50,311 bases of DNA from positions 1 through 50,311 of the forward strand of contig VBBN01000003.1 of NCBI GenBank assembly GCA_005888735.1. Direction: 5' to 3'. The notes beneath the pieces are model-generated. The model was given only the letters and a program-made list of their open reading frames with translations, had not been told where the DNA came from and made no database searches. This document shows positions 17,235 through 26,109 of this stretch, in pieces (position 1 is the stretch's first letter; each line of letters begins with the position of its first letter). Made by a program: the position numbers and the translations under genes. The stretch comes from Candidatus Bathyarchaeota archaeon (GTDB taxonomy: Archaea > Thermoproteota > Bathyarchaeia > 40CM-2-53-6).

Positions 17235-18263
17235 ATGAAAGCTATCTTCCGCACAAAATTCGGCCCGCCAGAGGTTCTCCAACTCAAAGACATCGAGAAA
17301 CCTGTTCCCAACGATGTGCGCGGAGTACTGGTGAAGGTCTATGCAGCGGCCGTGAACCCAGCAGACCGGTATGACATGAAAGGGATGCCCCTACTGTTAC
17401 GATTGATCCTGCCCCTGTTCAAGTTGGACACGGGCGTTTTCAAGCCAAAGGACCCCACGCTTGGGAGCGATGCGGCCGGGCGAGTAGAAGCCGTCACGGC
17501 CAATGTGACCCAATTCAAACCTGGAGACGAGGTGTTCGGCTCCTGCAAGGGCAGCTACGCAGAATACGCTGTTGCTCGTGAAGACAGGTTGGCGTTAAAA
17601 CCAGTCAACTGCTCCTTCGATGAAGCCGCTGCGGTCCCGATCGCAGCAATCACCGCCCTACAGGCCCTTCGCGACCATGGACACATCCAACTCGGGCAGA
17701 AGGTACTAGTCAATGGTGCCGGTGGAGGAGTAGGCACGTATGCGGTCCAGATTGCCAAATCCTTCGGGGCCGAGGTCACCGCGGTCACCAACACGGAGAA
17801 TCTAGAGATGGTCCGCTCGATTGGCGCGGACCACGTCATCGACTATACAAAAGAAGACTATACCAGGAACGGCATACGTTACGACTTGATCTGTGACATT
17901 GCGTCATCCCGCGGGTTCTCGGATTACAAGCGCTCCTTGAAACCTGGCGGAACCTGCGTCCTCGTCGGCAACAGGGACAAGGTCATCCTACGACTGATCT
18001 ACTTCCTGCTCTTCAGACGATTACTATCAGGAGGTCGGAAATTCCGGTTCTTCATAGCCAAGATCAACCAGAAGGACCTGAACATTCTAGGGGATCTCCT
18101 CGAGACTAGGAAAGTCAGGTCGGTCATCGACAGGCGCTACAGTTTGGACGAAATCGGTGAGGCTATGCAGTACCTCGGAGAGGGACACGCCCGAGGAAAA
18201 ATCGTCATCACCGTTGGATCAGATATGAAAAACATGCCCAGTAGAGGACGGTCACAGCAATGA
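17235..18263 (+). CDS. Zinc-independent MDR oxidoreductase (quinone-reductase-like)
   Basis: About 342 aa. This is a medium-chain dehydrogenase/reductase: MKAIFRTKFGPPEVLQLKDI opening, GSDAAGRVEAVTANVTQFKP substrate domain, and the nucleotide-binding motif VNGAGGGVGTYAVQIAKSFG, followed by VIDYTKEDYT. The catalytic zinc ligands of alcohol dehydrogenases are absent, so an NAD(P)H-dependent enone or quinone reductase is likely. ATG 17235 aligns with the family start. ATG 17178 overlaps the previous stop and is an alternative. The next gene overlaps by 4 nt (ATGA). Confidence 0.85.
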   Translation: MKAIFRTKFGPPEVLQLKDIEKPVPNDVRGVLVKVYAAAVNPADRYDMKGMPLLLRLILPLFKLDTGVFKPKDPTLGSDAAGRVEAVTANVTQFKPGDEVFGSCKGSYAEYAVAREDRLALKPVNCSFDEAAAVPIAAITALQALRDHGHIQLGQKVLVNGAGGGVGTYAVQIAKSFGAEVTAVTNTENLEMVRSIGADHVIDYTKEDYTRNGIRYDLICDIASSRGFSDYKRSLKPGGTCVLVGNRDKVILRLIYFLLFRRLLSGGRKFRFFIAKINQKDLNILGDLLETRKVRSVIDRRYSLDEIGEAMQYLGEGHARGKIVITVGSDMKNMPSRGRSQQ

Positions 18264-19213
18264 AACTCGTCGTCGGCGGTCTGAACGGTTTCGTAGGTTC
18301 AAACACCACCGAGGCCTTGGTCAACCTCGGCGAGGAGTGCGTCGTCACTCAGCACAAAGACATCGAGGTTCCCCGATTCCTCCAGAAACACATTGACAGT
18401 CACCATGTACATGTCGAACCAGCGGACGCGACTTCGATAAACGATCTGAGAAAAATCGGTGAAAAGCACAAGATCGACGGTATCGTCAACGTCGCCGGGG
18501 GCTTCAAGGCGCAAGGGACCCAGCATCCCCTACCGGGCCTCAAGGGGTACTTCGACATGCTCGAAGCCACCTTCCGACTGGCACAGGAGTGGAGGGTCAA
18601 GCGGGTCACATTCTCGAGTACGGGTGGAGTCTACCTCGGGCTTTCAGGAGCCGCGGATGAGGAGCATCCGATCATTCTTCCGAGTCCCTACCCAATAGTT
18701 GCATATCAGAAGATCGTCGAGGTGGCCAGCGGTGAGTTCGCGAAGAAAACCGGCATCAGTTCGATCTGCGTTCGATTAATGGGAATGTACGGTCCATTCC
18801 AAGACCCAGAACAGGGCAGTCTAGCGCTACGACTGGTCCATTCGGCTGTGACCGGTAAGCCCCCCGATCTAGAGAACGTCTTCTTTGGACATGCGGATGA
18901 TACAGTGGACCTTTTATACATCAAGGACCTCGCCCGTGCGATCGCATTACTCCAAACCGCGGAGAAGCTCCAATACAACGTCTACAACATAGGCTCAGGG
19001 AAACCCACTACAAATCATGAACTAGTAGAAGAGATCAAGAGGGCAGTTCCAGATTTCACGGCGAACCTCCCTCCGGGCCGATTTCCCTTCCCACCGCTAC
19101 CAGTCATGGAGACCAAGCGATTACAAGCGGACACCGGCTTCTCACCCAAGTTCGACACCCGGTCGGCCGTCCAAGACTACGTGGACTGGCTCAAGGCAGG
19201 GAACCCCAAGTAA
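18260..19213 (+). CDS. NAD-dependent epimerase/dehydratase
   Basis: A 317-aa extended short-chain dehydrogenase. It has the N-terminal motif VVGGLNGFVGSNTTEALVNL (GxxGxxG variant), FSSTGGVY (catalytic Ser/Thr region), YPIVAYQKIVE (YxxxK catalytic pair) and VRLMGMYGPFQDP. It could act on a nucleotide sugar or a similar sugar-like substrate, or reduce an aldehyde or ketone; the substrate is not evident. It is translationally coupled to the upstream oxidoreductase, so the two probably act in one pathway. Confidence 0.85.
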   Translation: MKLVVGGLNGFVGSNTTEALVNLGEECVVTQHKDIEVPRFLQKHIDSHHVHVEPADATSINDLRKIGEKHKIDGIVNVAGGFKAQGTQHPLPGLKGYFDMLEATFRLAQEWRVKRVTFSSTGGVYLGLSGAADEEHPIILPSPYPIVAYQKIVEVASGEFAKKTGISSICVRLMGMYGPFQDPEQGSLALRLVHSAVTGKPPDLENVFFGHADDTVDLLYIKDLARAIALLQTAEKLQYNVYNIGSGKPTTNHELVEEIKRAVPDFTANLPPGRFPFPPLPVMETKRLQADTGFSPKFDTRSAVQDYVDWLKAGNPK

Positions 19214-19485
19214 CAGGGAAGAGCCCCGGACGAACAAGTGTCTGGGAACCAACGAGCGATCTCGGCTGGGAGCCCACAGCGCTGGACATGTCCTTGACCC
19301 AGTACCTTTCTTTCGACATCCACCTTTGAGCGCAGGAACGATTCTGGGCACCCTCTAGAAGCCCGTCCGCCCCGTCAAGGAAGGATGCTGTAAGCCGTGC
19401 CCGAACCCAGTTCCCTGACATATGATGCCTTCTTCTCAGAACGTCGACTCCGTGGAGTTTTTCTAGGAGCCCATAAGAATTCTGG
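19214..19485. other. Intergenic region, no recognised gene
   Basis: About 270 bases. A minus-strand open frame (19191-19754) covers it, but it has an unconvincing composition and runs antisense to a more plausible small gene. I see no RNA gene or repeat. Confidence 0.4.
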
Positions 19486-19773
19486 ATGCAAAACATGTCT
19501 GAGTCAATCGGAAGCACAAACAGGCCTAAAGCACAAGTATCCGAAGAGCCTAGGAAGCTCAGGTTCCTTGTTGCTATAGAATTCTCCGGCAAGGAAGCTG
19601 CAATAGACCACTTTGTGGATCTCACGAATACCGGATGGCCAAAGGGACCAAGACAGAAAGATCTGAAGCTGATTGTAATCAGCCGGCAATGGGACGAAGG
19701 CCGTGTTGAAGGACTTGAAGATGGTACCGGCGAGCTTAACCGGCTGAATACCATGTTAGATAGGCTCGCCTGA
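19486..19773 (+). CDS. Small hypothetical protein
   Basis: A 95-aa protein with a plausible mixed alpha/beta core (RKLRFLVAIEFSGKEAAIDH, then a strand KLIVISRQWDEG). I do not recognise a family. The ATG at 19486 gives an unstructured N-terminus; ATG 19495 is an alternative. It stands alone between the epimerase operon and a methyltransferase. It is moderately likely to be real because its amino-acid composition is that of a soluble protein. Confidence 0.4.
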   Translation: MQNMSESIGSTNRPKAQVSEEPRKLRFLVAIEFSGKEAAIDHFVDLTNTGWPKGPRQKDLKLIVISRQWDEGRVEGLEDGTGELNRLNTMLDRLA

Positions 19774-19880
19774 GTGAACAGCGATTGTTCATGCTAGCGA
19801 GTGAAAGCATGATAGAGTCTAGCGTGCACACGGGGTCCCAAGAACGCTGAAACTCAGCTGAACCCAGTTTGGGGACGAAC

Positions 19881-20537
19881 ATGAAGTCTGAGGATGCCTC
19901 CAAAAGAATCGCGGAGGATTTTGATGAGAAGGCATGCGAATTCTGTGACCGTTACAAGGAATCCGGGCTCTCTGCCAGCAGCAAGATTTTGTTGGGATTC
20001 CTAACTGACGATGGCATCAGAGGAAAGAGCCTCCTGGACTTGGGTTGTGGCGCTGGAGCGTTTACCCTAGAGGCATTGAAGGCCGGTGCCACAAACACTG
20101 TCGGGATGGACCTGTCGGCGGTGATGATAAAGACTGCGAGCGACCTTGCCGGTTCTAGCGGTTTTGGAGCTGTTGCCATGTTCCAGGTGGGAAACGCGGC
20201 GGAGACAGATTTGCCGGCCTGTGACATCGTGGTCTTGGACAAGGTGATATGCTGTTATCCAGACTTTTCAAAGCTACTCGGAAACGCTGGCGGTGCTTCT
20301 CGTGAGAGTCTCGCGTTTGTGATCCCGAGAAACGCGGGGTTGGTCGGACTGTTCTTGAGGCCAGGTGCCTGGCTCATGAACCTCTTCGAGAAGCGTCGCA
20401 AGGGATCTTTGTTCTACATGCACTCCCTCGACAGAATTGATGCAGTCCTGAAAAGCCATGGGTTCGAGCAGAGCCGACGAAAGGCCTCGAGAATCTGGCT
20501 CGCCTTCCTTTACCATAGGGCCCATACGCCAACATAA
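19881..20537 (+). CDS. SAM-dependent methyltransferase
   Basis: About 218 aa. This is a class I methyltransferase with motif I LLDLGCGAGAFTLEALKAGA, acidic motif VGMDLSAVMI and post-motif CDIVVLDKVICCYPDFSKLL, resembling UbiG or Mg-protoporphyrin methyltransferase-like proteins. The C-terminal helical region (LRPGAWLMNLFEKRRKGSLF) may contact a membrane or lipophilic substrate. A TTG 12 nt upstream (19869) is an alternative start. The AlkD-like frame downstream overlaps its 3' end by up to 80 nt. Confidence 0.75.
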   Translation: MKSEDASKRIAEDFDEKACEFCDRYKESGLSASSKILLGFLTDDGIRGKSLLDLGCGAGAFTLEALKAGATNTVGMDLSAVMIKTASDLAGSSGFGAVAMFQVGNAAETDLPACDIVVLDKVICCYPDFSKLLGNAGGASRESLAFVIPRNAGLVGLFLRPGAWLMNLFEKRRKGSLFYMHSLDRIDAVLKSHGFEQSRRKASRIWLAFLYHRAHTPT

Positions 20538-21264
20538 CGTTGATGGAGCGAGAACAGGCCTGCCAAAATCAGAGACCCCCAAGGTTCAGGACATAGTCCA
20601 AGAACTCAGAGCTCAAGGCAACCCCAAGTTTCTCAAAGGGATGGCTAGGTTTGCCATAACCACCGGCACCTCGTTCGGCGTATCGGTGCCGACTGTGAGG
20701 TCAATTGCGAAAAAAATCGGCAAAAACCATGGGCTGGCACTGGACTTGTGGAGCACTGGTTATCATGACGCTCGGCTATTGGCGACTATGATTGACGACC
20801 CACTAGAGGTCAGTGAGGGCCAAATGGAGATATGGGCTAGGGACTTCGATTCTTGGGACGTGGTGGACCAGTGCTGTGGGAACGTGTTTTGCAAGACCCC
20901 TTTCGCTGTCAAGAAGTCTCTTGAGTGGAGCGGCCGAGGCGAAGAATTCGTGAAACGAGCAGGGTTTTCGCTGATGGCCTACTTGGCGGTTCACGACAAG
21001 AAGGCCCCGAACAAGACATTCCTTGCGTTTCTACCAGTAATCGCGCGAGAGGCATCTGACGAGAGAAACTTCGTCAGAAAGGCCGTGAACTGGGCGCTGC
21101 GTCAGATTGGAAAGAGAAATCTGGCCCTGAACAACTCAGCGATTAGCACGGCGAAGGAGATCGGCCAATTAGAATCCAAGGCCGCGAGGTGGATAGCTCG
21201 TGATGCTCTTAGGGAGCTTACGAGCAAAGCGGTTTTGGAGAAAATGCGATCCGACTCAGAGTGA
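20458..21264 (+). CDS. AlkD-like DNA alkylation repair protein
   Basis: The homologous region begins near KVQDIVQELRAQGNPKFLKG and runs to the end, with HEAT-like helical repeats: GMARFAITTGTSFGVSVPTV, RSIAKKIGKNHGLALDLW, DFDSWDVVDQCCGN and FVRKAVNWALRQIGKRN. The DSWDxxDQ and RKAVNWALR motifs match the AlkD glycosylase family, which removes bulky or alkylated bases by capturing rather than flipping them. No ATG, GTG or TTG lies close to the homologous start. The nearest in-frame ATG is 20458, inside the methyltransferase gene, while a well-placed ATG at 20543 is in another frame. A one-base error or a decayed start is possible. Confidence 0.8.
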   Translation: MGSSRADERPRESGSPSFTIGPIRQHNVDGARTGLPKSETPKVQDIVQELRAQGNPKFLKGMARFAITTGTSFGVSVPTVRSIAKKIGKNHGLALDLWSTGYHDARLLATMIDDPLEVSEGQMEIWARDFDSWDVVDQCCGNVFCKTPFAVKKSLEWSGRGEEFVKRAGFSLMAYLAVHDKKAPNKTFLAFLPVIAREASDERNFVRKAVNWALRQIGKRNLALNNSAISTAKEIGQLESKAARWIARDALRELTSKAVLEKMRSDSE

Positions 21265-21292
21265 CACGCAGACCCGACTATCGGCGACCATT

Positions 21293-21565
21293 TTAGAGGT
21301 CTCGAATCTTGTCGTAGAAATCAATTAGGTTCCGCGTCGCAGGCGCTTCTTGATTAAGGGCGAAGATCTTCATCCCTTTCTCGTACCTTTCGAAGAGCAG
21401 AATGTTACTTTTCACAAGCGGTTCCGCTATGCGTGCAACTGTTGAAGGGGACACGTTCAGCATCCTTGCAAGACCTGCCTGGTTGAAAACCTTAGAGCGG
21501 TTCATCAACAGATGCTCCACGAGTTTGACTTGGGCTTTGGACTGGAAAATATCTTGGAGTCTCAA
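21293..21565 (-). CDS. Small winged-helix regulator
   Basis: A 90-aa archaeal winged-helix protein. It opens with QDIFQSKAQVKLVEHLLMN and has a recognition helix in LARMLNVSPSTVARIAEPLV and a wing region LLFERYEKGMKIFALN. This is the typical single-domain 'HTH at the expressed gene' type that represses its own or a neighbouring gene. It lies 14 nt downstream of the UMP kinase gene on the same strand, so the two are probably co-transcribed. Confidence 0.7.
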   Translation of the reverse strand: MRLQDIFQSKAQVKLVEHLLMNRSKVFNQAGLARMLNVSPSTVARIAEPLVKSNILLFERYEKGMKIFALNQEAPATRNLIDFYDKIRDL

Positions 21566-21579
21566 TTCGAAGAGTCCTA

Positions 21580-22257
21580 TCAGTAGACGACCCTTGTGCC
21601 TACAACTTTTCCATGAAGGGCCTCGATAATATTCCCTGGGTCCACCAAGGAAACGAAGCGCGTGGGAATACGCGCTCTTTGGAGAATCTTCAACGCCAAT
21701 GGATCTAAGAGCTCATATCGCCCTGCGAAGACCTCCCCTGCCATTGCCCAGTTCAGCAGCTTATCGACATGGACAGAGCGAATCAGCTTTGCCTTGGGGG
21801 ATTTCTTCGGGTCCTGAGTGTACACACCCTCTACGTCTGTCGCGTTTACCAACACGTCTGCTTTGGTAATCTCGGCCGCGAGCGCGGCTACTGCATTGGT
21901 TGATTGTCCCGGCTGAAGACCCCCTAAAACTACCACTTTGCCGTTTCCAGCAAGGTGGGAGACTTCGCTGAGATTGGTTGGTATCTTTGAAACCGCCGTT
22001 GAGCCAAGCGCGATCCGGAGTAGTTCTGCGTTTGCCCTTGTGAGTTTGATTCCTATTAGGTCGCAGGTCGACTCGTCTGCTCCCAGTTTTCTCGCAGCTA
22101 CTATGTAGGCCCTAGCGTTCTGGCCTCCTCCTGCGACGAGGACCAACTGGTTGCCTTGAGTTGCGAAGTCCGAAAGGGCGCCAGCAATTTTTCTTAGCGC
22201 AACCGTGTCAAGATCCCGCTTGAACAAAGCACCGCCGAGCTTGACTACGGCTCTCAT
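21580..22257 (-). CDS. pyrH: UMP kinase (archaeal PyrH type)
   Basis: A 225-aa amino-acid-kinase-fold enzyme that phosphorylates UMP to UDP with ATP. It has the N-terminal glycine loop AVVKLGGALF, LVLVAGGGQNAR, VLGGLQPGQSTNAVAALAAE (nucleobase pocket), and VLVNATDVEGVYTQDPKKSP. Its length and these motifs match archaeal hexameric UMP kinases. ATG 22257 matches the family start; a TTG three codons earlier is less likely. A wHTH gene follows closely. Confidence 0.85.
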   Translation of the reverse strand: MRAVVKLGGALFKRDLDTVALRKIAGALSDFATQGNQLVLVAGGGQNARAYIVAARKLGADESTCDLIGIKLTRANAELLRIALGSTAVSKIPTNLSEVSHLAGNGKVVVLGGLQPGQSTNAVAALAAEITKADVLVNATDVEGVYTQDPKKSPKAKLIRSVHVDKLLNWAMAGEVFAGRYELLDPLALKILQRARIPTRFVSLVDPGNIIEALHGKVVGTRVVY

Positions 22258-22521
22258 GTCAAGCAAGCTCTCCGATGTGGTTCAGTATATTAGCAGACAG
22301 TCTACCAACGGCCTCGTCCGACGTGAAACGTCATCCTACTGTTCATGATGAGGTCGTAGCGTTCCTTTGAACAGACTCAGACAACCGAAACCCTGCCTGG
22401 CACCCAGAATTGAAACGAGAATTACAAGGCTGAAAGTTCACCGAGATCGGCCAAAGAGAGCGCGGAAAACAACACAAAACCACGAAAAAAACCTAGAAAT
22501 CGATTTTTCCTTTCATGCAGA
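22258..22521. other. Intergenic region before the deazaflavin oxidoreductase
   Basis: About 260 bases with A-rich sequence and no supportable gene. A box-C-like ATGATGA at 22345-22351 is not paired with a clear box D, so I do not call a C/D RNA. Confidence 0.4.
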
Positions 22522-22530
22522 CTATATAAA
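22522..22530 (+). promoter_or_regulatory. TATA box upstream of deazaflavin oxidoreductase
   Basis: CTATATAAA is a strong archaeal TATA element. It implies a leader of roughly 70 nt before the TTG at 22623. Confidence 0.55.
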
Positions 22531-22622
22531 GGCGGGGAGGGGTAACGCTTTCAGAAGCGACTTTCAAGCGTGAGGAACATCGAAGGGACTCTATTCATTC
22601 ACAGCATGAAGGCGACGAAGGC

Positions 22623-23042
22623 TTGAACACCCAGAGATTCCTCTCCGCATCGCACACTTTCTGGTACCGCGCGAGCGGAGGAAGAATCCTAACAAAAATG
22701 CACGGCGCAGACGTCTTACTCCTCACGACCACAGGTAGGAAGACAGGGAAGAAACGTACAACACCGCTCATCTACGTCCAAGACGGCGACAATCTCGCCA
22801 TAGTTGCTTCAAACGGAGGACGAGACCGAGACCCCACCTGGTGGACTAACCTCCAACATAACCCAAGAGCACAAGTCCAGGTAAAACGCGAAAGAAAGAC
22901 CATGACCGCCAAAAAAGCAGGCCCAGAAGACAATGTTCGACTCTGGTCTATGCTGACCAAGGCCTATCCCGCCTATGACGACTACCAGAAGAAGACAAAG
23001 CGGACAATCCCAATAGTCATCCTACGACCCGGCTCAGAATAA
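22623..23042 (+). CDS. Deazaflavin (F420)-dependent nitroreductase-family protein
   Basis: A 139-aa DDN-like split-barrel protein. It shows LLLTTTGRKTGKKRTTPLIY, VASNGGRDRDPTWWTNLQHN and PRAQVQVKRERKTMTAKKA, the characteristic motifs of F420H2-dependent quinone reductases. Such enzymes use reduced F420 to reduce quinones or other electron acceptors. Length is normal. The TTG at 22623 was taken because no ATG is suitably placed in frame. Its presence implies the cell makes F420. Confidence 0.8.
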   Translation: MNTQRFLSASHTFWYRASGGRILTKMHGADVLLLTTTGRKTGKKRTTPLIYVQDGDNLAIVASNGGRDRDPTWWTNLQHNPRAQVQVKRERKTMTAKKAGPEDNVRLWSMLTKAYPAYDDYQKKTKRTIPIVILRPGSE

Positions 23043-23211
23043 CCATTTTATACAGTCCACGACGAATTTTCGTTACAGGATAATCAGTTCCATGTTCGCC
23101 CACCGAGCCGCGCGCAGCCTGAAAAAGCCCAGCACGTGACTAGCGGAGCCAGCAACCCCCTCAGCTGGCCAAGAAAAGAACCCTCAGCAATTCTCAAAGG
23201 TGAATTAGCCC

Positions 23212-24471
23212 ATGTCAGTTTCAAGCTCAGACTCAGTGGCAAGGTTCAGGTTCAGAAGAACACTAGAACAACTAGCAAACAAAGCCGGCCGCGGAACCGA
23301 ACTAATCAGCCTCTACGTTCCGCCGGGAAGCAGAATACATGAAGTTCTTGCCAACCTTCGTGAAGAAGGAGGAACCGCTGTCAACATAAAATCCCGAACA
23401 ACCCGCCAAAACGTCCAAGACGCGATAGAACGCGTAAGCCAACGCCTCAGACTCTTCAAAGAACCACCTCCGACCGGGCTCGTCATCTTCGCCGGAGCCA
23501 TTCCCCAGAACGGGCCAGGGAGCGAGCGGATGGAAATCTACACACTCATACCCCCCGAGCCGATAACAGTCGGCTTCTACAGGTGCGACTCACGCTTCCA
23601 CGTAGAACCCCTACTTGCACTAGCAGCGGAAAAAAACTCGTACGGCATCATAGTCATAGACGGCACAGAAGCAGTCGTGGCGACCTTGAAAGGACAACGG
23701 GTCGAGATCCAGAAAACCTTCACCTCAGGCATACCAGGCAAGAGCCGCGCCGGAGGCCAGTCAGCTCGGCGTTTCGAGCGAATCCGCGAACAGGTCACAA
23801 ACGACTACTACGTCCGGGTCGGACAACATTTCAACGACATCATGACCAAAATTCCCGACCTCAGAGGGATAATCGTCGGAGGACCCGGACCTACGAAGTA
23901 CAACTGGGCAGAAGGAGACTACATGAACTATATGCTGAAGAAGAAAGTCCTGTCAATAGTCGATACAAGCTACTCTAGCGAGATGGGAGTCGAGGAGGTT
24001 GTAGAGAAGAGCGGAGAGATTCTCAAAGGAGTGAGGTACCAGGAAGAGAAACAGCTGGTACAAAAATTCCTCTACGAAATAGGCCACGAAACGGGAAAAT
24101 CAGCCTTCGGAGAAAAGAACGTCCAAAAATACCTAGAGAAAGGAATCGTCGACACATTACTCATCTCAGAAAAACTCGAAGGGCAGAGGCTTCTCCTCAA
24201 GTGCAAGAACTGCGGAGCCGTGGAAGAATTCCGGGGAACAAGATTTGAAGCCGACGCGGTCAAAAGCTCGCTGACAACCCGCCCGTGTCAAAAATGCGGG
24301 AAGACAAACCTGGGAGTTGAAGAGGAATCTGACATAGTTGACAGCTTCGTGGACTTCGCGGAAAAAGCTGGGACTCGAGTCGAGGTCATATCGGAAGAGA
24401 CTGAAGAAGGGCGGATGCTACGAGACTCTTTCGGGAAAGTCGCAGCGGTTCTAAGATACCCTGCCAACTAG
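23212..24471 (+). CDS. prf1: Peptide chain release factor aRF1
   Basis: A 419-aa class 1 release factor, the archaeal/eukaryotic type that reads all three stop codons. Domain 1 carries AVNIKSRTTR (the NIKS stop-recognition motif), and domain 2 carries RAGGQSARRFERIREQ (the GGQ peptidyl-hydrolysis motif). The C-terminal domain has two CxxC pairs (KCKNCGAVEE and RPCQKCGKTN), as in archaeal forms. Length is complete. A TATA-like TTTTATAC lies near 23045. An ordinary aRF1 argues against genome-wide stop-codon reassignment, which bears on the tyrS interruption. Confidence 0.95.
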   Translation: MSVSSSDSVARFRFRRTLEQLANKAGRGTELISLYVPPGSRIHEVLANLREEGGTAVNIKSRTTRQNVQDAIERVSQRLRLFKEPPPTGLVIFAGAIPQNGPGSERMEIYTLIPPEPITVGFYRCDSRFHVEPLLALAAEKNSYGIIVIDGTEAVVATLKGQRVEIQKTFTSGIPGKSRAGGQSARRFERIREQVTNDYYVRVGQHFNDIMTKIPDLRGIIVGGPGPTKYNWAEGDYMNYMLKKKVLSIVDTSYSSEMGVEEVVEKSGEILKGVRYQEEKQLVQKFLYEIGHETGKSAFGEKNVQKYLEKGIVDTLLISEKLEGQRLLLKCKNCGAVEEFRGTRFEADAVKSSLTTRPCQKCGKTNLGVEEESDIVDSFVDFAEKAGTRVEVISEETEEGRMLRDSFGKVAAVLRYPAN

Positions 24472-24552
24472 ACGGGACTTGCACAGGACGAAGAACATCG
24501 CTCTAATAGTCCAGCAACCGGGCCTCACGATTCCGCTCGGCGGAAAACCAGA

Positions 24553-25278
24553 ATGCCCCCACGCCTAAGAGCCGTTTTCTTCGACCTCGGTGAAACCCTC
24601 GTCACTCAGAATATCGAAGATAACATGGTCACGAAGCTTGCCCTCCAAGAGATAGCGAGAATGATTCCGAGGGCAGAACGCCATGAAAACCTCTATGCAA
24701 TCTATAAGAGAGCCTACAAGATCAACCAAAGGCTACGTCTGAAGCACCAGGTCGAGATTCCTATACAGACATGGATGACACAGCTCCTCAGAAGAGCTTT
24801 GCGAAGGGACCCGGATGAGCGCCTCGTCCAACGAGCAGTAGTAGTGGTCGCAAGGCATAGGGGTGCAAATGCGGTCGCGTTCAAGGACGCGAAACCGGTT
24901 GTTGAGTCGCTCACCAAGCGGGATGTGAAGCTGGGAATCATATCAAACATATCGTCTCACGAGGTAGCTCTCCAGATTCTGAAGCATGTCCGACTCCAAG
25001 GCTACTTCGACAAAGTCGTTACGTCAGCTTTGGTCGGAGTTCGTAAGCCCGACCCCGGCATTTTTCGATATGCACTATTCCAGCTAGGATTGAACCCGGA
25101 ACAAGCCGTGCACGTCGGAGACTCTGAACAGATGGACGTTTGCGGAGCTAAAGCCATTGGTCTGAAGACAATTCTGGTCTCAAGACGAGGCTCAAAGCCG
25201 GCTACTATCGCTGATTACAGTGCTGGCAGGCTGAACGATGTCGCAGATCTGGTGCAAGAACTAGAGAAGGATCGCTAG
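24553..25278 (+). CDS. HAD-superfamily hydrolase
   Basis: A 241-aa haloacid-dehalogenase-fold protein with a helical cap. Motif I is FFDLGETLVT (nucleophile Asp, but Gly at the +2 position where phosphatases have Asp), motif II LGIISNISSH, motif III VGVRKPDPGIF (Lys) and motif IV HVGDSEQMDVCGAKAIG. The missing second Asp suggests something other than a standard phosphatase, possibly a dehalogenase-like or non-catalytic member. The gene overlaps the convergent protease gene by 18 nt. Confidence 0.8.
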   Translation: MPPRLRAVFFDLGETLVTQNIEDNMVTKLALQEIARMIPRAERHENLYAIYKRAYKINQRLRLKHQVEIPIQTWMTQLLRRALRRDPDERLVQRAVVVVARHRGANAVAFKDAKPVVESLTKRDVKLGIISNISSHEVALQILKHVRLQGYFDKVVTSALVGVRKPDPGIFRYALFQLGLNPEQAVHVGDSEQMDVCGAKAIGLKTILVSRRGSKPATIADYSAGRLNDVADLVQELEKDR

Positions 25279-26103
25279 GCCGATTCCAGCAAGGCCAAGT
25301 AGCAACGAGAATGGTAGTCCTGGGAACATTTCGTACCGAGCGAGAGCCTTGAATCCAAGAAAGGTCCCTGCGAGGATCCCGACTGCCGCGCTGAAAAATG
25401 CTAGAGCCCCGAAATTCCACAAAGCTGTCGTTGCTAGAAGCGAGTAGAAGACCATGTCGCCCATCCCTATACTCAATTCTTTGTATGTGAAGACCGCGCC
25501 CGGAAGATCTCTGACCTCGACGCTCTTCGCGAGTGCCCCTATTGGACCTCGAAAGACCGCCAGAGTATCGTAGAGGACCAGAGCACCAGCCAGGATAAGA
25601 GCAGTTAGCCAAGGAATGGAGGCTCCAAGAAAGAGCCCTGTCATAGCACTGAGCAGACCAACTCCCAACACCTGGAGATTCTTGTTACGACCGAATACGA
25701 GTAACCCGACAGCCGCGGCCACCGCTATGGAAACAGTTAGCAATACAATGGTGGCGGAGGGGTCAGGGAGAGGATTTCCGGCCAGGGAGAAGAGTATGCT
25801 AGAGTACCAGAGAGCCACTGCAAAGCAAACGAAGACCAACGCGGTCTTGACGGCCCTTTGGAGGAAGCTCATCTTTCCCTTTCTCACCAGAAGAAGCATG
25901 ACGGTGGCGCTACCGGCTAGGGTAAGTACGAAGTAGAGGGCACTCACGGAGGCTGTGGGGACTGTGTCTCCACCGATGATTTGCTGAACCACTACGTTCT
26001 GACTTGCGGGAAGATAGCCGAGAGCCCCGGTAATTGCCAGGCTTAGAATAACTGGGTAGAGGTGCGCTATCGTAGGCTTGAATCGTTCTTCTGGCTGGGC
26101 CAT
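25261..26103 (-). CDS. Presenilin/SPP-like intramembrane aspartyl protease
   Basis: A 280-aa protein with about nine membrane helices. Catalytic motifs are in place: LVLYDTLAVF (YD), SIGMGDMVFYS (GxGD) and FPGLPFSLLLG (PAL-like PGLP). This matches archaeal presenilin homologues, which cleave substrates within the membrane. It lies 6 nt downstream of the aCPSF2 gene on the same strand and is probably co-transcribed with it; substrates are unknown. Confidence 0.9.
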   Translation of the reverse strand: MAQPEERFKPTIAHLYPVILSLAITGALGYLPASQNVVVQQIIGGDTVPTASVSALYFVLTLAGSATVMLLLVRKGKMSFLQRAVKTALVFVCFAVALWYSSILFSLAGNPLPDPSATIVLLTVSIAVAAAVGLLVFGRNKNLQVLGVGLLSAMTGLFLGASIPWLTALILAGALVLYDTLAVFRGPIGALAKSVEVRDLPGAVFTYKELSIGMGDMVFYSLLATTALWNFGALAFFSAAVGILAGTFLGFKALARYEMFPGLPFSLLLGLAGIGLAILL

Positions 26104-26109
26104 ACCGGG

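Noticed and set aside
19191-19754. 187-codon minus-strand open frame
   Set aside because: Composition and lack of any domain pattern suggest a shadow; it runs antisense to a more plausible small gene and into the epimerase gene.
22345-22400. C/D box RNA starting at ATGATGA
   Set aside because: No clear box D (CTGA) at a proper distance and no terminal stem.
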